From the NCBI RefSeq assembly GCF_014697615.1, contig NZ_JACJSD010000029.1, positions 22,149 to 86,148 on the forward strand: a stretch of 64,000 nt of DNA. Reading direction: 5' to 3'. The position numbers were made by a program, and so were the translations under genes. Below are positions 42,557 to 52,215 of this stretch, piece after piece. The notes under the pieces were generated by a model. The model ran no database searches and had not been told where the DNA came from. It saw only the letters and a list, made by a program, of their open reading frames with translations. The number at the start of each line of letters is the position of its first letter. Within the stretch, counting starts at the first letter, position 1. The DNA comes from Nostoc sp. FACHB-280 (lineage in GTDB: Bacteria; Cyanobacteriota; Cyanobacteriia; Cyanobacteriales; Nostocaceae).

Positions 42557-43819
42557 GTGGCGCAAGTAATTTTAGAAAACGTTTATAAAAGTTTCCCTCC
42601 GCGTAAAGGCGAAAGCAGTGCAACCCCAGAACGTGCGGAGAATATTAATGTTTTGCGGCGAATTAACCTGACAATAGCCGATGGTGAATTTATGGTGCTG
42701 GTGGGGCCTTCTGGCTGTGGTAAAAGCACCTTGCTGCGGTTAATTGCTGGTTTAGAAACTCTGACTGGTGGCAATATTTTAGTAGGCGATCGCTTGGTGA
42801 ATGATTTACCACCCAAAGAACGAGACATTGCAATGGTGTTTCAAAATTACGCCCTCTATCCGCACATGACGGTGTATGACAACATTGCTTTTGGGTTACG
42901 CCGCAGAGAATTAAGTAGTGGGGTAAATGAACGCTCTCAACTTCCTAACTGGGCGGAAAATCTTTTGGTTGGAGGAACGAGGAAATTACCCAAAGGATTG
43001 CGTTACGTTTCTGCAAAAGAACGATTAATTGAGACACAGGTGCATTCTGTAGCGCAATTATTACAAATTGAAACGCTGCTGAATCGCTTACCCAAACAAT
43101 TATCAGGGGGGCAAAGACAAAGGGTAGCATTAGGAAGAGCGATCGCGCGTAATCCCCAAGTATTTTTAATGGATGAACCATTATCAAATTTAGATGCCAA
43201 ATTAAGGGCAGAAACTCGCGCTCAAATTGTGAAATTGCAGCGACAATTAGGCACAACCACAATTTACGTTACCCACGACCAAACAGAAGCAATGACAATG
43301 GGCGATCGCATCGCCATTATGAATCAAGGTCAAATTCAACAACTGGCTTCCCCATTAGAACTATATAACCGTCCCGCTAACCGCTTTGTTGCCGAATTTA
43401 TTGGTTCACCACCGATGAATTTTATCCCGGTAGAATTTTCTGCACCATTATTAATTACCCATCCCCTATTCCGCCTCACACTTCCAGAAAGTTGGGGAAA
43501 AGCTCTACAAAAATATGATAAACAAACATTAATTTTAGGTATTCGTCCTGAACACTTAAGCCTGAGTTTACCTGCTACTAAAAATTTGCCTGTCAAAGTA
43601 GACTTGGTAGAAAATCTCGGCAATGATGCTTTTTTGAGTGTCAGACTAACTGAACCAGACTCTCCAATAGATATTAATGCGCCTTACTTGCAAGTCAGAG
43701 TTCCCACCGACCGACAGCTAAAGATTGGCGAACAATTATGGTTATCAATAAATCCCGAAAAAATTCACTTTTTCGACCCAGAAACAGAATTAGCCATCTT
43801 CCCTGCAAATGATTTTTAA
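42557..43819 (+). CDS. Sugar-type ABC transporter ATP-binding protein
   Basis: This 420-residue MalK/UgpC-class ATPase has Walker A GPSGCGKSTL, Q-loop AMVFQNYALYP, signature LSGGQRQR, Walker B VFLMDEPLSNLD and switch His in VTHDQTEAM. A C-terminal TOBE-like regulatory region follows (LGIRPEHLSLS). About 50 residues between the Q-loop and signature (RRELSSGVNERS to AKERLIE) are longer than in classical MalK. It starts at GTG 42557. Membrane subunits and binding protein are not nearby, so the substrate is unknown; such solitary ATPases often serve several sugar importers. Confidence 0.9.
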   Translation: MAQVILENVYKSFPPRKGESSATPERAENINVLRRINLTIADGEFMVLVGPSGCGKSTLLRLIAGLETLTGGNILVGDRLVNDLPPKERDIAMVFQNYALYPHMTVYDNIAFGLRRRELSSGVNERSQLPNWAENLLVGGTRKLPKGLRYVSAKERLIETQVHSVAQLLQIETLLNRLPKQLSGGQRQRVALGRAIARNPQVFLMDEPLSNLDAKLRAETRAQIVKLQRQLGTTTIYVTHDQTEAMTMGDRIAIMNQGQIQQLASPLELYNRPANRFVAEFIGSPPMNFIPVEFSAPLLITHPLFRLTLPESWGKALQKYDKQTLILGIRPEHLSLSLPATKNLPVKVDLVENLGNDAFLSVRLTEPDSPIDINAPYLQVRVPTDRQLKIGEQLWLSINPEKIHFFDPETELAIFPANDF

Positions 43820-43865
43820 TGAGAATTCAGCCATTCTATTTACTTTGTGAAAATCACGTTTGCTT

Positions 43866-43898
43866 AGATACCCGACTTTTTAAAGAAGTCGGGTATCT
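43866..43898. terminator. Bidirectional hairpin between convergent genes
   Basis: AGATACCCGACTTTTT pairs with AAGAAGTCGGGTATCT, one mismatch near the loop. It belongs to the same family as 28138-28170 and 55691-55719. It lies between the ABC ATPase and porin stop codons. Confidence 0.68.
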
Positions 43899-43938
43899 TG
43901 ATTTCTCAACAAGAGACACCTTTAACTGATGAAACTTT

Positions 43939-45585
43939 CTAGAAAGTAAAGGTGGTTCTCAAAGTACCGATGATTGCATCATCAGCATTAGCAGTTTGAC
44001 CAGGATTGGTTAACCAAATTACACCGGGGGTAATGGAAATGTTGTCGCTGACGCGGTATTTATAAAAGCCTTCGATGTGGAAAGGATTGCTGTTAGTGTT
44101 ACTACCAAGATAGGGTTGAGCGCCGCCAAAAATGCCTAAAACGTTGCCTTTTTTCCCGAAATCAGGCAAAGCTACCCCTAGTCCATAACTCCAAACTTCA
44201 CCATCATCATTAGCGCCAAAGCCTCTAATTTGGCTATAGAGGGCAAAACCACTAATGGAGAGCTTATCGCTGGGTTTGAAAGCTGCTTCAAAACCATAGG
44301 AGTTACTGACGTAGGGATTACCACTATCGACAAAGTTAGCTTGTCGAGTACCAACAACACCAGTGGTTACTGAGCCAAAATCGAATAAGGCGCTACCTGC
44401 ACCATGATAGCCGTTAACGTAGGTGGCAGCTAAGGTGAGGCGATCGCCAACATTCAAGTTTAATTGGGCTAAGGCTGCATAGTTACCAGCAAATAACCCG
44501 GAACCAGAATTGGGGTTATTTCCTTCGGAAGCCAAGTAACCCAAGGTTAATGAAGGTTTAAAAGTACCGCCACCACCAAAGGCTAAGTTCAGCGCCGCAC
44601 CAGCACCGCCGCCGATACGATAAATTGGGCTTTCGCCAGCAAAGGTAGATAACGCACCATTACCACCGTCAAAATCTTCAAAGTAGGGGTTAACTGTAGG
44701 AACGTAATCGCTATGAATACCGCCAGTAGCTGCAACATAAACTTGCGAGTTACCAACAGGGAAGTAATAAGCTAACCAATCGATAAAAGCACTATTGCCA
44801 CTACCAAGGAACACGTTAAATGTTTGTGTTCCCTCAAAAGTGTTGTTTGCTAAAGGTAAAACACTGGCGTTACCAGTTGCAATCCGAGTGTGCAGAATGT
44901 CTTTACCGGTGAAGCTGGTTTGGAAGTCGAGACGCACCCTGTCTTGAAAAACAGTGTTGTTATTGTCGTTGTCGCCAAAGCTATCAGTAACAGCAAAGAC
45001 AGCCTCTCCAACGAGTTTAGTAGTTGTGGAAAATTGATTGGCTTCCAACTCGGCGGTGCGTGCTTCTAGTGCGTCTACTCTACCGCGTAAGGTTGCCAGT
45101 TCTGCGGAAAATTCTTCTTGCAAACGCTGGAGTGTGGCTAAGTCTTCTTTTTTTACTAAGTCGGCGGTTGCTGTCGCAATCAGTTCATTTACTCTATCTA
45201 AACAAGCGTTTAAACCGGCGGCAAATTCATAACGTGTCAAAGCACGATTACCGCGATAAGTACCGTTAGGATAACCAGCAATACATCCGTAGCGTTCAAC
45301 TAAAGATTGCAATGCTTGGAATGCCCAATCTGTGGGCTGTACATCAGAAAATTGCGAAACTGATGTGACTTGAGATAGGGAATTTTGGTTTTTACCTTCT
45401 TGGCTGTATTGGTTGACTTGTTCTAAAACTGGGTTTTCTTCAGTGGTGGCTTGAGAAATCAACTGCTGTTGAGGTGTGGGTGAGTTGGTTTCAATTTCAG
45501 CTGCTACTACCTTGGATGAACATAAAATAGCTACGCCTAAACACACTGGAGATAATACCAGTGTTTTCCACAATAGATGAGACAT
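43939..45585 (-). CDS. SLH-domain OprB-type outer-membrane porin
   Basis: This 548-residue protein has a signal peptide ending near VVAAE. Residues about 78-125 are an S-layer homology region (FSDVQPTDWAFQALQSLVER, TRYEFAAGLNACLDRV), followed by a coiled coil (VKKEDLATLQRLQEEFSAEL) and a C-terminal 16- or 18-strand barrel domain ending in Phe (TLRTTFTF), as outer-membrane proteins do. This is the common cyanobacterial porin architecture; the SLH/coiled-coil part spans the periplasm and binds peptidoglycan. Some members are called iron-uptake porins, but the substrate is not evident. Confidence 0.92.
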   Translation of the reverse strand: MSHLLWKTLVLSPVCLGVAILCSSKVVAAEIETNSPTPQQQLISQATTEENPVLEQVNQYSQEGKNQNSLSQVTSVSQFSDVQPTDWAFQALQSLVERYGCIAGYPNGTYRGNRALTRYEFAAGLNACLDRVNELIATATADLVKKEDLATLQRLQEEFSAELATLRGRVDALEARTAELEANQFSTTTKLVGEAVFAVTDSFGDNDNNNTVFQDRVRLDFQTSFTGKDILHTRIATGNASVLPLANNTFEGTQTFNVFLGSGNSAFIDWLAYYFPVGNSQVYVAATGGIHSDYVPTVNPYFEDFDGGNGALSTFAGESPIYRIGGGAGAALNLAFGGGGTFKPSLTLGYLASEGNNPNSGSGLFAGNYAALAQLNLNVGDRLTLAATYVNGYHGAGSALFDFGSVTTGVVGTRQANFVDSGNPYVSNSYGFEAAFKPSDKLSISGFALYSQIRGFGANDDGEVWSYGLGVALPDFGKKGNVLGIFGGAQPYLGSNTNSNPFHIEGFYKYRVSDNISITPGVIWLTNPGQTANADDAIIGTLRTTFTF

Positions 45586-45877
45586 GTTCTTTTTTCCTCA
45601 CACTGTTTTGTTAGAATGACGCGATCGCTGTCTTCTAAATGTATTCCATAATACTTTATTTTCTCTTTTGCTGATTTAGCTGCTATTGTGCCAAAACTTC
45701 TCTATTTTTTTATATTTCTCAGTGTAAACTCTTGATTTAACTGTTTTATATGGATTTTCTCAGTAAAAACGAAATTGTTAATTTCTATACACTGTGTATT
45801 GAGCTTCTACCGTCAGGCGATCGCAGGTAGACCAGAAAAGACATAATAAACTTAACCGCCAAGGAGATGCGATATTT

Positions 45878-46435
45878 ATGACTCAAATCAAATCTCAACT
45901 AACACTACAAGAATTCTTCGCCCTACCAGAAGGCGATATTACCTACGAATTAGTGAATGGAGAGGCAAAACCTAAAATGGCACCAAAACTATATCATTCT
46001 AGGTTGACAGGTACAATCTACATAATTTTAATGCCGTGGGCAAAAAATCGTGGTGAGGTTGGTATTGAATGGGCAGTGACGTTAAAACGTAAAGGTAGAG
46101 ACTGGGTTCCTGTACCAGACTTACTTTATGTTTCTTACTCTCGTTTAGATAATGATGTTATTGAAGATGAACCCTGTCCCATTCCCCCAGATTTAGCAAT
46201 TGAAATTATCTCGCCTGATCAAACTTTTGGTGAAATGAGTGCTAAAGCTACAGATTATCTAGAAGCAGGTGTTTTGAGAGTTTGGGTTGTGGATGCCAAA
46301 GCTAAAACAATTACTGTATTTTATCCTGATGCCCACCCACAAACAAAAACTGGTGAAGATAGTTTAGAAGATTCTTTATTAGAAGGACTGCAAATTACAC
46401 CCGCACAAATTTTTCAAGAAGCTGGAATACCATAA
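45878..46435 (+). CDS. Uma2 family (DUF820) PD-(D/E)xK nuclease-like protein
   Basis: This 185-residue Uma2 protein shows the family pattern: LTLQEFFALPEGDITYELVNGE at the start, then VPVPDLLYVS, PPDLAIEIISPDQTFGEM (the D..E..S core) and KATDYLEAGVLRVWVVD. These proteins are very abundant in cyanobacteria, have a restriction-endonuclease fold and unknown roles. AGGAGAT 11 nt upstream supports the ATG at 45878. The catalytic Asp/Glu positions appear intact. Confidence 0.9.
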   Translation: MTQIKSQLTLQEFFALPEGDITYELVNGEAKPKMAPKLYHSRLTGTIYIILMPWAKNRGEVGIEWAVTLKRKGRDWVPVPDLLYVSYSRLDNDVIEDEPCPIPPDLAIEIISPDQTFGEMSAKATDYLEAGVLRVWVVDAKAKTITVFYPDAHPQTKTGEDSLEDSLLEGLQITPAQIFQEAGIP

Positions 46436-46625
46436 ATAGCTTGCATCCAATTTTAAAAATGTATTGTAAAATACTAATTTATTTTGAGATAAATTCTGAT
46501 TTTTCCTCACAAGTTCCTCACATTTCTTGCTTATAAAAGGTTTAGCAGAGATGAGACAAAGTAATCATCACTCAAATTCTCATCCAGTAACCTTTTAGGA
46601 AGAAAAAAGAGGGGTAGTAAATTTT

Positions 46626-46850
46626 ATGAGTAAGTTTATGTTTCATGATCCCATCAGCCTCGCAGAACAGGCAGAACAACTAGGTAAAAAAGCTGTCAAT
46701 TTGGGACTGATTCCTTATTTTAGTATTCGTTACTACTCCGATAGCCAAGAATTTTATCTCGGTGAAGAAAACACTGCAAATCCCCTCACTCCACCAGAAG
46801 CGTACATGAAGTTGAAAAAATTAGTGGAATCTGCATTATCTCTGGTATAA
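46626..46850 (+). CDS. Small conserved hypothetical protein
   Basis: I do not recognise this 74-residue protein. It is soluble and mixed helical/strand (ISLAEQAEQLGKKAVNLGLI, IRYYSDSQEFYLGEENTANP, AYMKLKKLVESALSLV). The sequence looks coding, with no low-complexity and a purine-rich AGGAAGAAAAAAGAGGGG leader. A hairpin with a T-tail at 46891-46920 ends the unit. It is monocistronic by context. Confidence 0.62.
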   Translation: MSKFMFHDPISLAEQAEQLGKKAVNLGLIPYFSIRYYSDSQEFYLGEENTANPLTPPEAYMKLKKLVESALSLV

Positions 46851-46890
46851 ACCAATCTACAGTAAATTCAAGTTGTTAACTCCCATTATG

Positions 46891-46920
46891 AAGCGATCGC
46901 CTAAAGTTGATCGCTTTTTG
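46891..46920 (+). terminator. Hairpin with T-tail after the 74-residue gene
   Basis: AAGCGATC (46891-46898) pairs with GATCGCTT (46909-46916) and is followed by TTT. The left arm contains a HIP1 site. A CCTTGTCTCCC-type repeat patch follows at 46960-47010, related to the interior of the element at 51-149. Confidence 0.5.
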
Positions 46921-47132
46921 CTTTCATAGAGAAATCCTAAATATTTTATTAAAATCTCTCTACCTTGTCTCCCATATCTACCTTGTCCCCTTGTCCTCTT
47001 TACTCATATATCAAAATTATAAATAATGTGGTTTTAACTACGCTCTGAGATGGGTTAGATCAGATAAACTTTTCAAGGTGAATGTCATTAAATGCTGACT
47101 TTCATGATGTTATAAAATAGGACAGGCTAACT

Positions 47133-47384
47133 ATGAGTAGAGATGTAGTCAAAGTCATCTTATGGGAAGAAAGGCAAAAAGATTATCTGAAAAAGTTGTA
47201 TGATTTACAATTTATTCCGCGAATTGGAGAAGAAATTTACATAAACAGGGAGAATTGGAAAGTAACGAGAATTGAACATGATGTAGAAGTTAGTGAAATT
47301 AATATCTATATGGAAATAGCCAAAAAATCCAAACCAGAAAAAGAAAAAGAAAAAGAGAAAGAAAGACCATCCTCAAATTCATAA
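47133..47384 (+). CDS. Small hypothetical protein with charged tail
   Basis: This 83-residue protein of unknown function has residues 1-62 in a compact pattern (VVKVILWEERQKDYLKKLYD, IPRIGEEIYINRENWKVTRI, EINIYMEIAKKS). The C-terminal 20 residues are an alternating Lys/Glu tract encoded by GAAAAA/GAGAAA repeats. The upstream stretch lacks a clear ribosome site. It converges with the GalU-like gene. Confidence 0.55.
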   Translation: MSRDVVKVILWEERQKDYLKKLYDLQFIPRIGEEIYINRENWKVTRIEHDVEVSEINIYMEIAKKSKPEKEKEKEKERPSSNS

Positions 47385-47449
47385 ATATGTAGTCAATAAG
47401 GTGCATTTACCTATATCCGACTCCTGAATTCTGACTTCTAAATTCTTCT

Positions 47450-48337
47450 TTAAATATTCCTAAAATCAATCATTGTTTGTCGATAAGCATCTGGTAAACC
47501 TGTATCAAAACATCTGCCTTGCACAACATAGCCAGTCATTCCCTCAGCTTGGCAGAGGTTATCCAGACAAGTTGTTAACTGAAATTCCCCGCGATCGCGC
47601 AAATTTTTCTCTATACTTTCTGCTAAACAATCAAAAATTTTAGGCGTAAGAATATACAAACCAAATATACATAAAAACTCATCTTCTGCCATCCCAGCTA
47701 TCCGCAGATTTTGCCGCGCGTAATCCACTGTTGGTTTTTCACAAAGTTGTGTCACCTGCAAAATAGAATTAGTGACGTGCCACTTTCCGGTGACACATCC
47801 AGATGTATGAAGCATCTCGGCTGGCTTAGTTGTTAAACTCACAACACTTTGATTTACTTGTGCATAAATATTTACCATTTGACTAGCACAAGATTTATCA
47901 GTATCAGACCCATAAACATGGTCGCCTAACATCACTAAAAATGGTTCATCTTGCACCCAATCTTTAGCACAAAAGACAGCATGACCATAGCCTTCTTGTT
48001 TTGCTTGGGTCAGAATTGTGATTTTGTCACCGATATCTTGCAAGTATTGACTATATTTTTGATTTTCTGGCGAAAGCTTTTTTAATAGTTCTGCTTGTGG
48101 TGGATTTTTAAATAAATCTGTGAAAATTTCTACATCATCTGGTTGTACTACAATAGCAACTTCTGTAATACCTGCACTTATCGCCTCTTCGACAATTGCC
48201 AAAATCACAGGTTTAACCCTACCATCCCGGTCAATAATCGGGAACAGTTCTTTTTTGACAACTTTCGTAGCCGGAAACAAGCGAGTGCCAAAACCAGCAG
48301 CCGGAATCACTGCTTTTCTGATTTTATTTTGTTGCAT
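47450..48337 (-). CDS. galU: UTP-glucose-1-phosphate uridylyltransferase-like enzyme
   Basis: This 295-residue sugar nucleotidyltransferase has the GalU signature AAGFGTRLFPATKVVKKELFPI near the N terminus, EAISAGITEVAIVV and VMLGDHVYG (metal Asp). It should make UDP-glucose from UTP and glucose-1-phosphate for polysaccharide, sucrose or glycolipid synthesis. Many cyanobacteria use an unrelated enzyme (CugP) for this, so the present protein may serve another sugar phosphate. No T-tail or ribosome site was decisive; ATG 48337 fits the family N terminus. Confidence 0.82.
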   Translation of the reverse strand: MQQNKIRKAVIPAAGFGTRLFPATKVVKKELFPIIDRDGRVKPVILAIVEEAISAGITEVAIVVQPDDVEIFTDLFKNPPQAELLKKLSPENQKYSQYLQDIGDKITILTQAKQEGYGHAVFCAKDWVQDEPFLVMLGDHVYGSDTDKSCASQMVNIYAQVNQSVVSLTTKPAEMLHTSGCVTGKWHVTNSILQVTQLCEKPTVDYARQNLRIAGMAEDEFLCIFGLYILTPKIFDCLAESIEKNLRDRGEFQLTTCLDNLCQAEGMTGYVVQGRCFDTGLPDAYRQTMIDFRNI

Positions 48338-48452
48338 AGTGCAGCACTTGTAAAGTTAGCGATCGCTCAAACTAACTATCATTTTTCTCATAGTATTTAT
48401 CAAGTGACTATAGTTGTAAGAAAACGCAAAATTAAGGGTTTAAATCAGAGTG

Positions 48453-48479
48453 TAGGGGTGTTTAAAACCTACACCCCTA
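48453..48479. terminator. Hairpin after cphB
   Basis: TAGGGGTGT (48453-48461) and ACACCCCTA (48471-48479) form a perfect 9-bp stem with a 9-nt loop. It lies 12 bases beyond the cphB stop codon. No T-run follows in the minus direction. Confidence 0.5.
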
Positions 48480-48490
48480 AACCCGTATCT

Positions 48491-49342
48491 CTATACCGCT
48501 ACCGACTCATTCACCACTTCACTAGCAGCAACACCATTAGTCAGAATTGCTTGCCGTGTCTTTAAGTTAAATTTATAACCATGCGGCAAAATATGTAACT
48601 TCGCACCGCAGATTGCTAAAGGTTCATCGCGGAGAATTTCATCAGCGTTGTTATATGTAGACTCAGATTCATCCACGATTGTGACTGAACCTTCACCAAT
48701 AATTTCGATGTGGTCATCAGTTATAGCGATCGCTGTATTCTCATCAATGCCAAATCCTAACACCGCAGGTTCACGGACTAAGGCTGTAATTAATCTTCCT
48801 AAGCGTCCCCGTTGCAAGAAATGTTGGTCAATCACAACCCCAGGGAGAAAACCAAGGCCAGGCCCCATTTCTACAATTTCCATCCGTGGTGTGCTTTGAG
48901 AATCACCCTCAACAATCATTTTATCGGGCATCACAGCCGCACCAGCACTAGTCCCGGCGATTACTGCACCTTCTGCGTAACGTTTGTGAATCGCCGCATC
49001 AATTTCGGTATCCTTGAGGATGCTGGTAATTCTAGCTTGGTCTCCACCAGTAAAAAATATCCCGGTTGCTTTACTAATTGCTTCTAAAGCAGTCGAAGAA
49101 GAAGCATCTTCACGAGTTTCAGTGTCAACAATCCGCACCTTTTCTGCACCTAAGCGTTCAAAAACTCGAATGTAATTTTCGCCCACATCTCTAGGTAATT
49201 CGGTGGCGGCTGTCATAATTACAATATTGGCTTTTGTACCCCCAGCGCGACGGACAAACTCTCGCAGAATTACGCAATCGCCTTCTTTATCTTCTGCGCC
49301 GCCAATAATTACCAACTGGCGTTTATGTGTAGCCTCTGTCAT
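48491..49342 (-). CDS. cphB: Cyanophycinase
   Basis: This 283-residue serine exopeptidase hydrolyses cyanophycin (multi-L-arginyl-poly-L-aspartate) to beta-aspartyl-arginine dipeptides. Visible features are VIIGGAEDKEGD, FFTGGDQARITSIL and the nucleophile motif AGTSAGAAVMPD with Ser132, the residue number known for the Synechocystis enzyme. It is a cytoplasmic granule-degrading enzyme of peptidase family S51-like fold. It is read away from the small conserved gene and the cyanophycin synthetase gene to its right, so nitrogen-storage genes cluster here. Confidence 0.95.
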   Translation of the reverse strand: MTEATHKRQLVIIGGAEDKEGDCVILREFVRRAGGTKANIVIMTAATELPRDVGENYIRVFERLGAEKVRIVDTETREDASSSTALEAISKATGIFFTGGDQARITSILKDTEIDAAIHKRYAEGAVIAGTSAGAAVMPDKMIVEGDSQSTPRMEIVEMGPGLGFLPGVVIDQHFLQRGRLGRLITALVREPAVLGFGIDENTAIAITDDHIEIIGEGSVTIVDESESTYNNADEILRDEPLAICGAKLHILPHGYKFNLKTRQAILTNGVAASEVVNESVAV

Positions 49343-49763
49343 AATGCCTCCCGGATAACCGGATTAAGAATTAATTTAATTAATTTCAATAAAACATGAC
49401 AATTACCACAATCAAATCAGCCATTTGGTAGATTAATTTTTAGTAGGAAAAGCTAAAATTTATATAACTTTATGTATACCTAAATCTCATAAATAAGTAG
49501 GTGGACATAATTATTTAGAATACGCATTTCGGCTCCTTTCGACTACGCTCAAGGCAAGTCGCTCAATACTCATCATAAAAACTGCCACAGCACTAAGACT
49601 AAAAGAGATAGAAAAGCATAGTAGTAATTGGTAATTTATTTGGCAGAATCACCAATTACTAATGTATTAAGAATGTATTTATCACTCTTATCTAACAGGC
49701 TTTTGTTAATGCTCCGAAATGAGCAATGTGGAAATTATTATCCACAAGTAACCAGGGAAATTG
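49343..49763. other. Spacer between cphB and a small conserved gene
   Basis: This 421-bp region contains a repeat fragment TTTCGACTACGCTCAAGGC (about 49538-49556), common in Nostoc spacers, in otherwise AT-rich sequence. No gene was seen. Confidence 0.35.
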
Positions 49764-49967
49764 CTATTGCGGACGAATTTTGTAAAGCAAGTTAACTAAA
49801 AATAAACGTGCTTGTTCCAGAGGTAAATGTCGTGGTTTACCCTGATAGACAATTTGAAATTCGTTGATATCTGGGCCATCACCATAGCCAGAAATCAGTT
49901 TCAAATGAAAAGCTTCCTCGGCGAGTTGTCTCACTTCATCTCTGAGAGCAGCTTTTGTGCTATTCAT
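49764..49967 (-). CDS. Small conserved cyanobacterial protein beside cyanophycin genes
   Basis: I do not know this 67-residue protein by function. It reads STKAALRDEVRQLAEEAFHL, then KLISGYGDGPDINEFQIVYQ and ends LPLEQARLFLVNLLYKIRPQ. I start at ATG 49967 because GAGGAG lies about 10 nt upstream; the frame is open further. It lies between cphB and the divergent cphA2-type gene and is read in the cphB direction. A link with cyanophycin metabolism is possible by position only. Confidence 0.7.
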   Translation of the reverse strand: MNSTKAALRDEVRQLAEEAFHLKLISGYGDGPDINEFQIVYQGKPRHLPLEQARLFLVNLLYKIRPQ

Positions 49968-50286
49968 GTTGGCTGTCTCCTCTAACCCTATTTTTCTACT
50001 TATAATATTTTTCTGAATCAAAAAGTACCCTTCAAAAGTTATATTTTTATCTTGACCAATTGCGTGTAGAATCCTATTGATTTGCAGTCGAACCCAAATA
50101 AATTTGTTTATGCCCTGAGATAGTTGAAAATACCTAATAAACAGATTTAGGGTGAAATTAACAAAGTTAAGAATAAAGTTACAGCTTCCTCAAGCTAATT
50201 TGAATCAATTTACAATAATTGATTGAGTCTAAGCAACCACAAATTAAAGTTGAAACTTCAGGGTGTTTAGCAAAGGTTGAGAATTA
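49968..50286. other. Divergent promoter region before the cyanophycin synthetase gene
   Basis: This 319-bp AT-rich spacer separates two divergent units. I see no clear operator or repeat. Confidence 0.3.
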
Positions 50287-52197
50287 ATGATTCAAGAAAA
50301 AAGCACCAATTTAGTCCGTGTAAATGCCAGAAGAACAGATGTGTTTGATGTTTTCAACTTTCAGCATTATGCCGGGCCGAACCCCTATTTAGATAGAGGC
50401 GCACTAGTATTTGATTTTGCGCTGACTGGGTATAGAGAACCTTTGCCCATTGAAGACTATGTAAAAAAAATTAGCGATCGCTATCCCCTTCTAGGCAATC
50501 AAACTTATGAATCTTATGCTCATTTGTTTGCACGCACCGCCTCAGAAGTGGGAAAGTTAGAGATGGATTTGCACCTCACTCACTTCCACGTCAAGCCAGA
50601 GGACAAATTTACCCGCATTAGTATTCAATCACTACATCCCCGCACAACCAGAGCCGTAATTTATTGTATTTGGGATTGGTTTGAAGCCATTAGTCAAGAC
50701 GAAGATTTTCTGTTTGATGACCAACTAGTAAGTTTACAAACCAGATTCCGCGAATCTGTCTATGGCGGCCCTACTGTTTACGCCTTATTACGTACCGCCG
50801 ATGAAAAAGGTATTCCCGCCTTTTATCTTTGGGATGAAGGATTAATGCAATACGGCTGGGGAAAAAACCAAGTCCGGGGTGTCGCTACAACTTTTGACTG
50901 TGATAGCCATATAGATTCCGACTTCACCACCCGCAAAGATGACTGTAAAGACTTTTTGGGTAACTTAGGTTTTCCAGTTCCCCAAGGTGAAATCGTCGCT
51001 AGTGAAAAAGAAGCCTTGATAGTAGCCAGAGAAATTGGCTACCCAGTAGCGGTAAAACCAGTAGTTGGTCATAAAGGAATTGGTGTCACCGCAGCGGTAC
51101 AAGACTCCTACGAGTTAGAATCAGCTTATGATCGCGCTTTAACGGCCATTCCAGAAAATCAACCCACGCGGATAATTGTCGAAAAAAGCATTGCGGGGAA
51201 AGATTTTCGCTTGCTGTGTGTCAACGGTAAATTTGTCGCAGCCACAGAACGCCGTCCCGCATCAGTCACAGGTGATGGTTACTCCAGCATTAACGAATTA
51301 ATTCGCCAAGAAAATCGCAAACCAGAACGTTTAGACTCACCCACCTCAGCAATGAGCAAAATTCAAATTGATGAGGCGATGGAACTGTATTTAGAAGAAC
51401 AGCGTTTGTCTTTAAAAAGTGTCCTCGAAAAAGGTAGAAGTATCTTTTTAAGGAAAGTTGCTAATCTTTCTGCTGGTGGTGTGAGTATCAATGCTACCCA
51501 CACAATTCATGACGATAATATTATCTTGGCGCAAGACATTGCTCAACATTTCCGCTTAACTTGTCTCGGTATTGATGTGATTACTGAAGACTTAGCCGAA
51601 TCTTGGAAACAAGGTAACTTTGCCATCTTAGAAATTAATGCTGCACCCGGTATTTTAATGCACCTTAACCCCGCCGTAGGTGAAAGTGTTGATGTACCTT
51701 CACGCATCCTCGAAACTTTTTTTGCATCTGGACTTGATGCGAGGATTCCTACTATCACCTTTAACACAATCTCGGTTCAAGAACTACAAACCACAATAGA
51801 CCATATTTTGTTGCAACATCCCGAATGGACAATAGGTGCTGTATGTCGGGAAGCTGTTTTGATCAATCGCTCCCAAAAAGTTTTGCGTCCAGATTACAAC
51901 AGCAATATTCAAAGTTTACTGCGGAATCCCAAACTTGATTTGTTAATTGCAGAATATGACTCCAAAACTTTGGATACAGAAGGAATGTTTTATCAAGGCA
52001 GCAATATTGTGATCTTAGATAACCCCACTGAAACGGAAATGATGTTAGTGCGTGATTTGGTTGATGGTTCAACGGTGGTAATTAAAAAAGGCAACGATAT
52101 TTCCATTAAACGCAAGGGATTAATTGAAGACTACACCCTGGGAGAAAATGAACCATTTACCAGAGTTTATTTGAAGGAAATTAGCACCATTTTATAA
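50287..52197 (+). CDS. cphA2: Cyanophycin synthetase, CphA2 type (short)
   Basis: This 636-residue protein matches cyanophycin synthetase through the N-terminal domain (GPNPYLDRGALVFDFALTGY) and the ATP-grasp domain (about 215-475: VAVKPVVGHKGIGVTAAV, ILEINAAPGILMHLNPAVG). The complete Mur-ligase module of CphA1 (about 875-900 residues) is missing: after residue 480 only a degenerate remnant follows, without a P-loop. This is the form called CphA2, reported to rejoin beta-aspartyl-arginine dipeptides into cyanophycin. That function fits its place beside cphB, whose product is the dipeptide. Start ATG 50287 follows AAAGGTTGAGAATTA. I infer that CphB and CphA2 recycle dipeptide here. Confidence 0.83.
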   Translation: MIQEKSTNLVRVNARRTDVFDVFNFQHYAGPNPYLDRGALVFDFALTGYREPLPIEDYVKKISDRYPLLGNQTYESYAHLFARTASEVGKLEMDLHLTHFHVKPEDKFTRISIQSLHPRTTRAVIYCIWDWFEAISQDEDFLFDDQLVSLQTRFRESVYGGPTVYALLRTADEKGIPAFYLWDEGLMQYGWGKNQVRGVATTFDCDSHIDSDFTTRKDDCKDFLGNLGFPVPQGEIVASEKEALIVAREIGYPVAVKPVVGHKGIGVTAAVQDSYELESAYDRALTAIPENQPTRIIVEKSIAGKDFRLLCVNGKFVAATERRPASVTGDGYSSINELIRQENRKPERLDSPTSAMSKIQIDEAMELYLEEQRLSLKSVLEKGRSIFLRKVANLSAGGVSINATHTIHDDNIILAQDIAQHFRLTCLGIDVITEDLAESWKQGNFAILEINAAPGILMHLNPAVGESVDVPSRILETFFASGLDARIPTITFNTISVQELQTTIDHILLQHPEWTIGAVCREAVLINRSQKVLRPDYNSNIQSLLRNPKLDLLIAEYDSKTLDTEGMFYQGSNIVILDNPTETEMMLVRDLVDGSTVVIKKGNDISIKRKGLIEDYTLGENEPFTRVYLKEISTIL

Positions 52198-52215
52198 ATT
52201 GAAACCATCCTGAGT

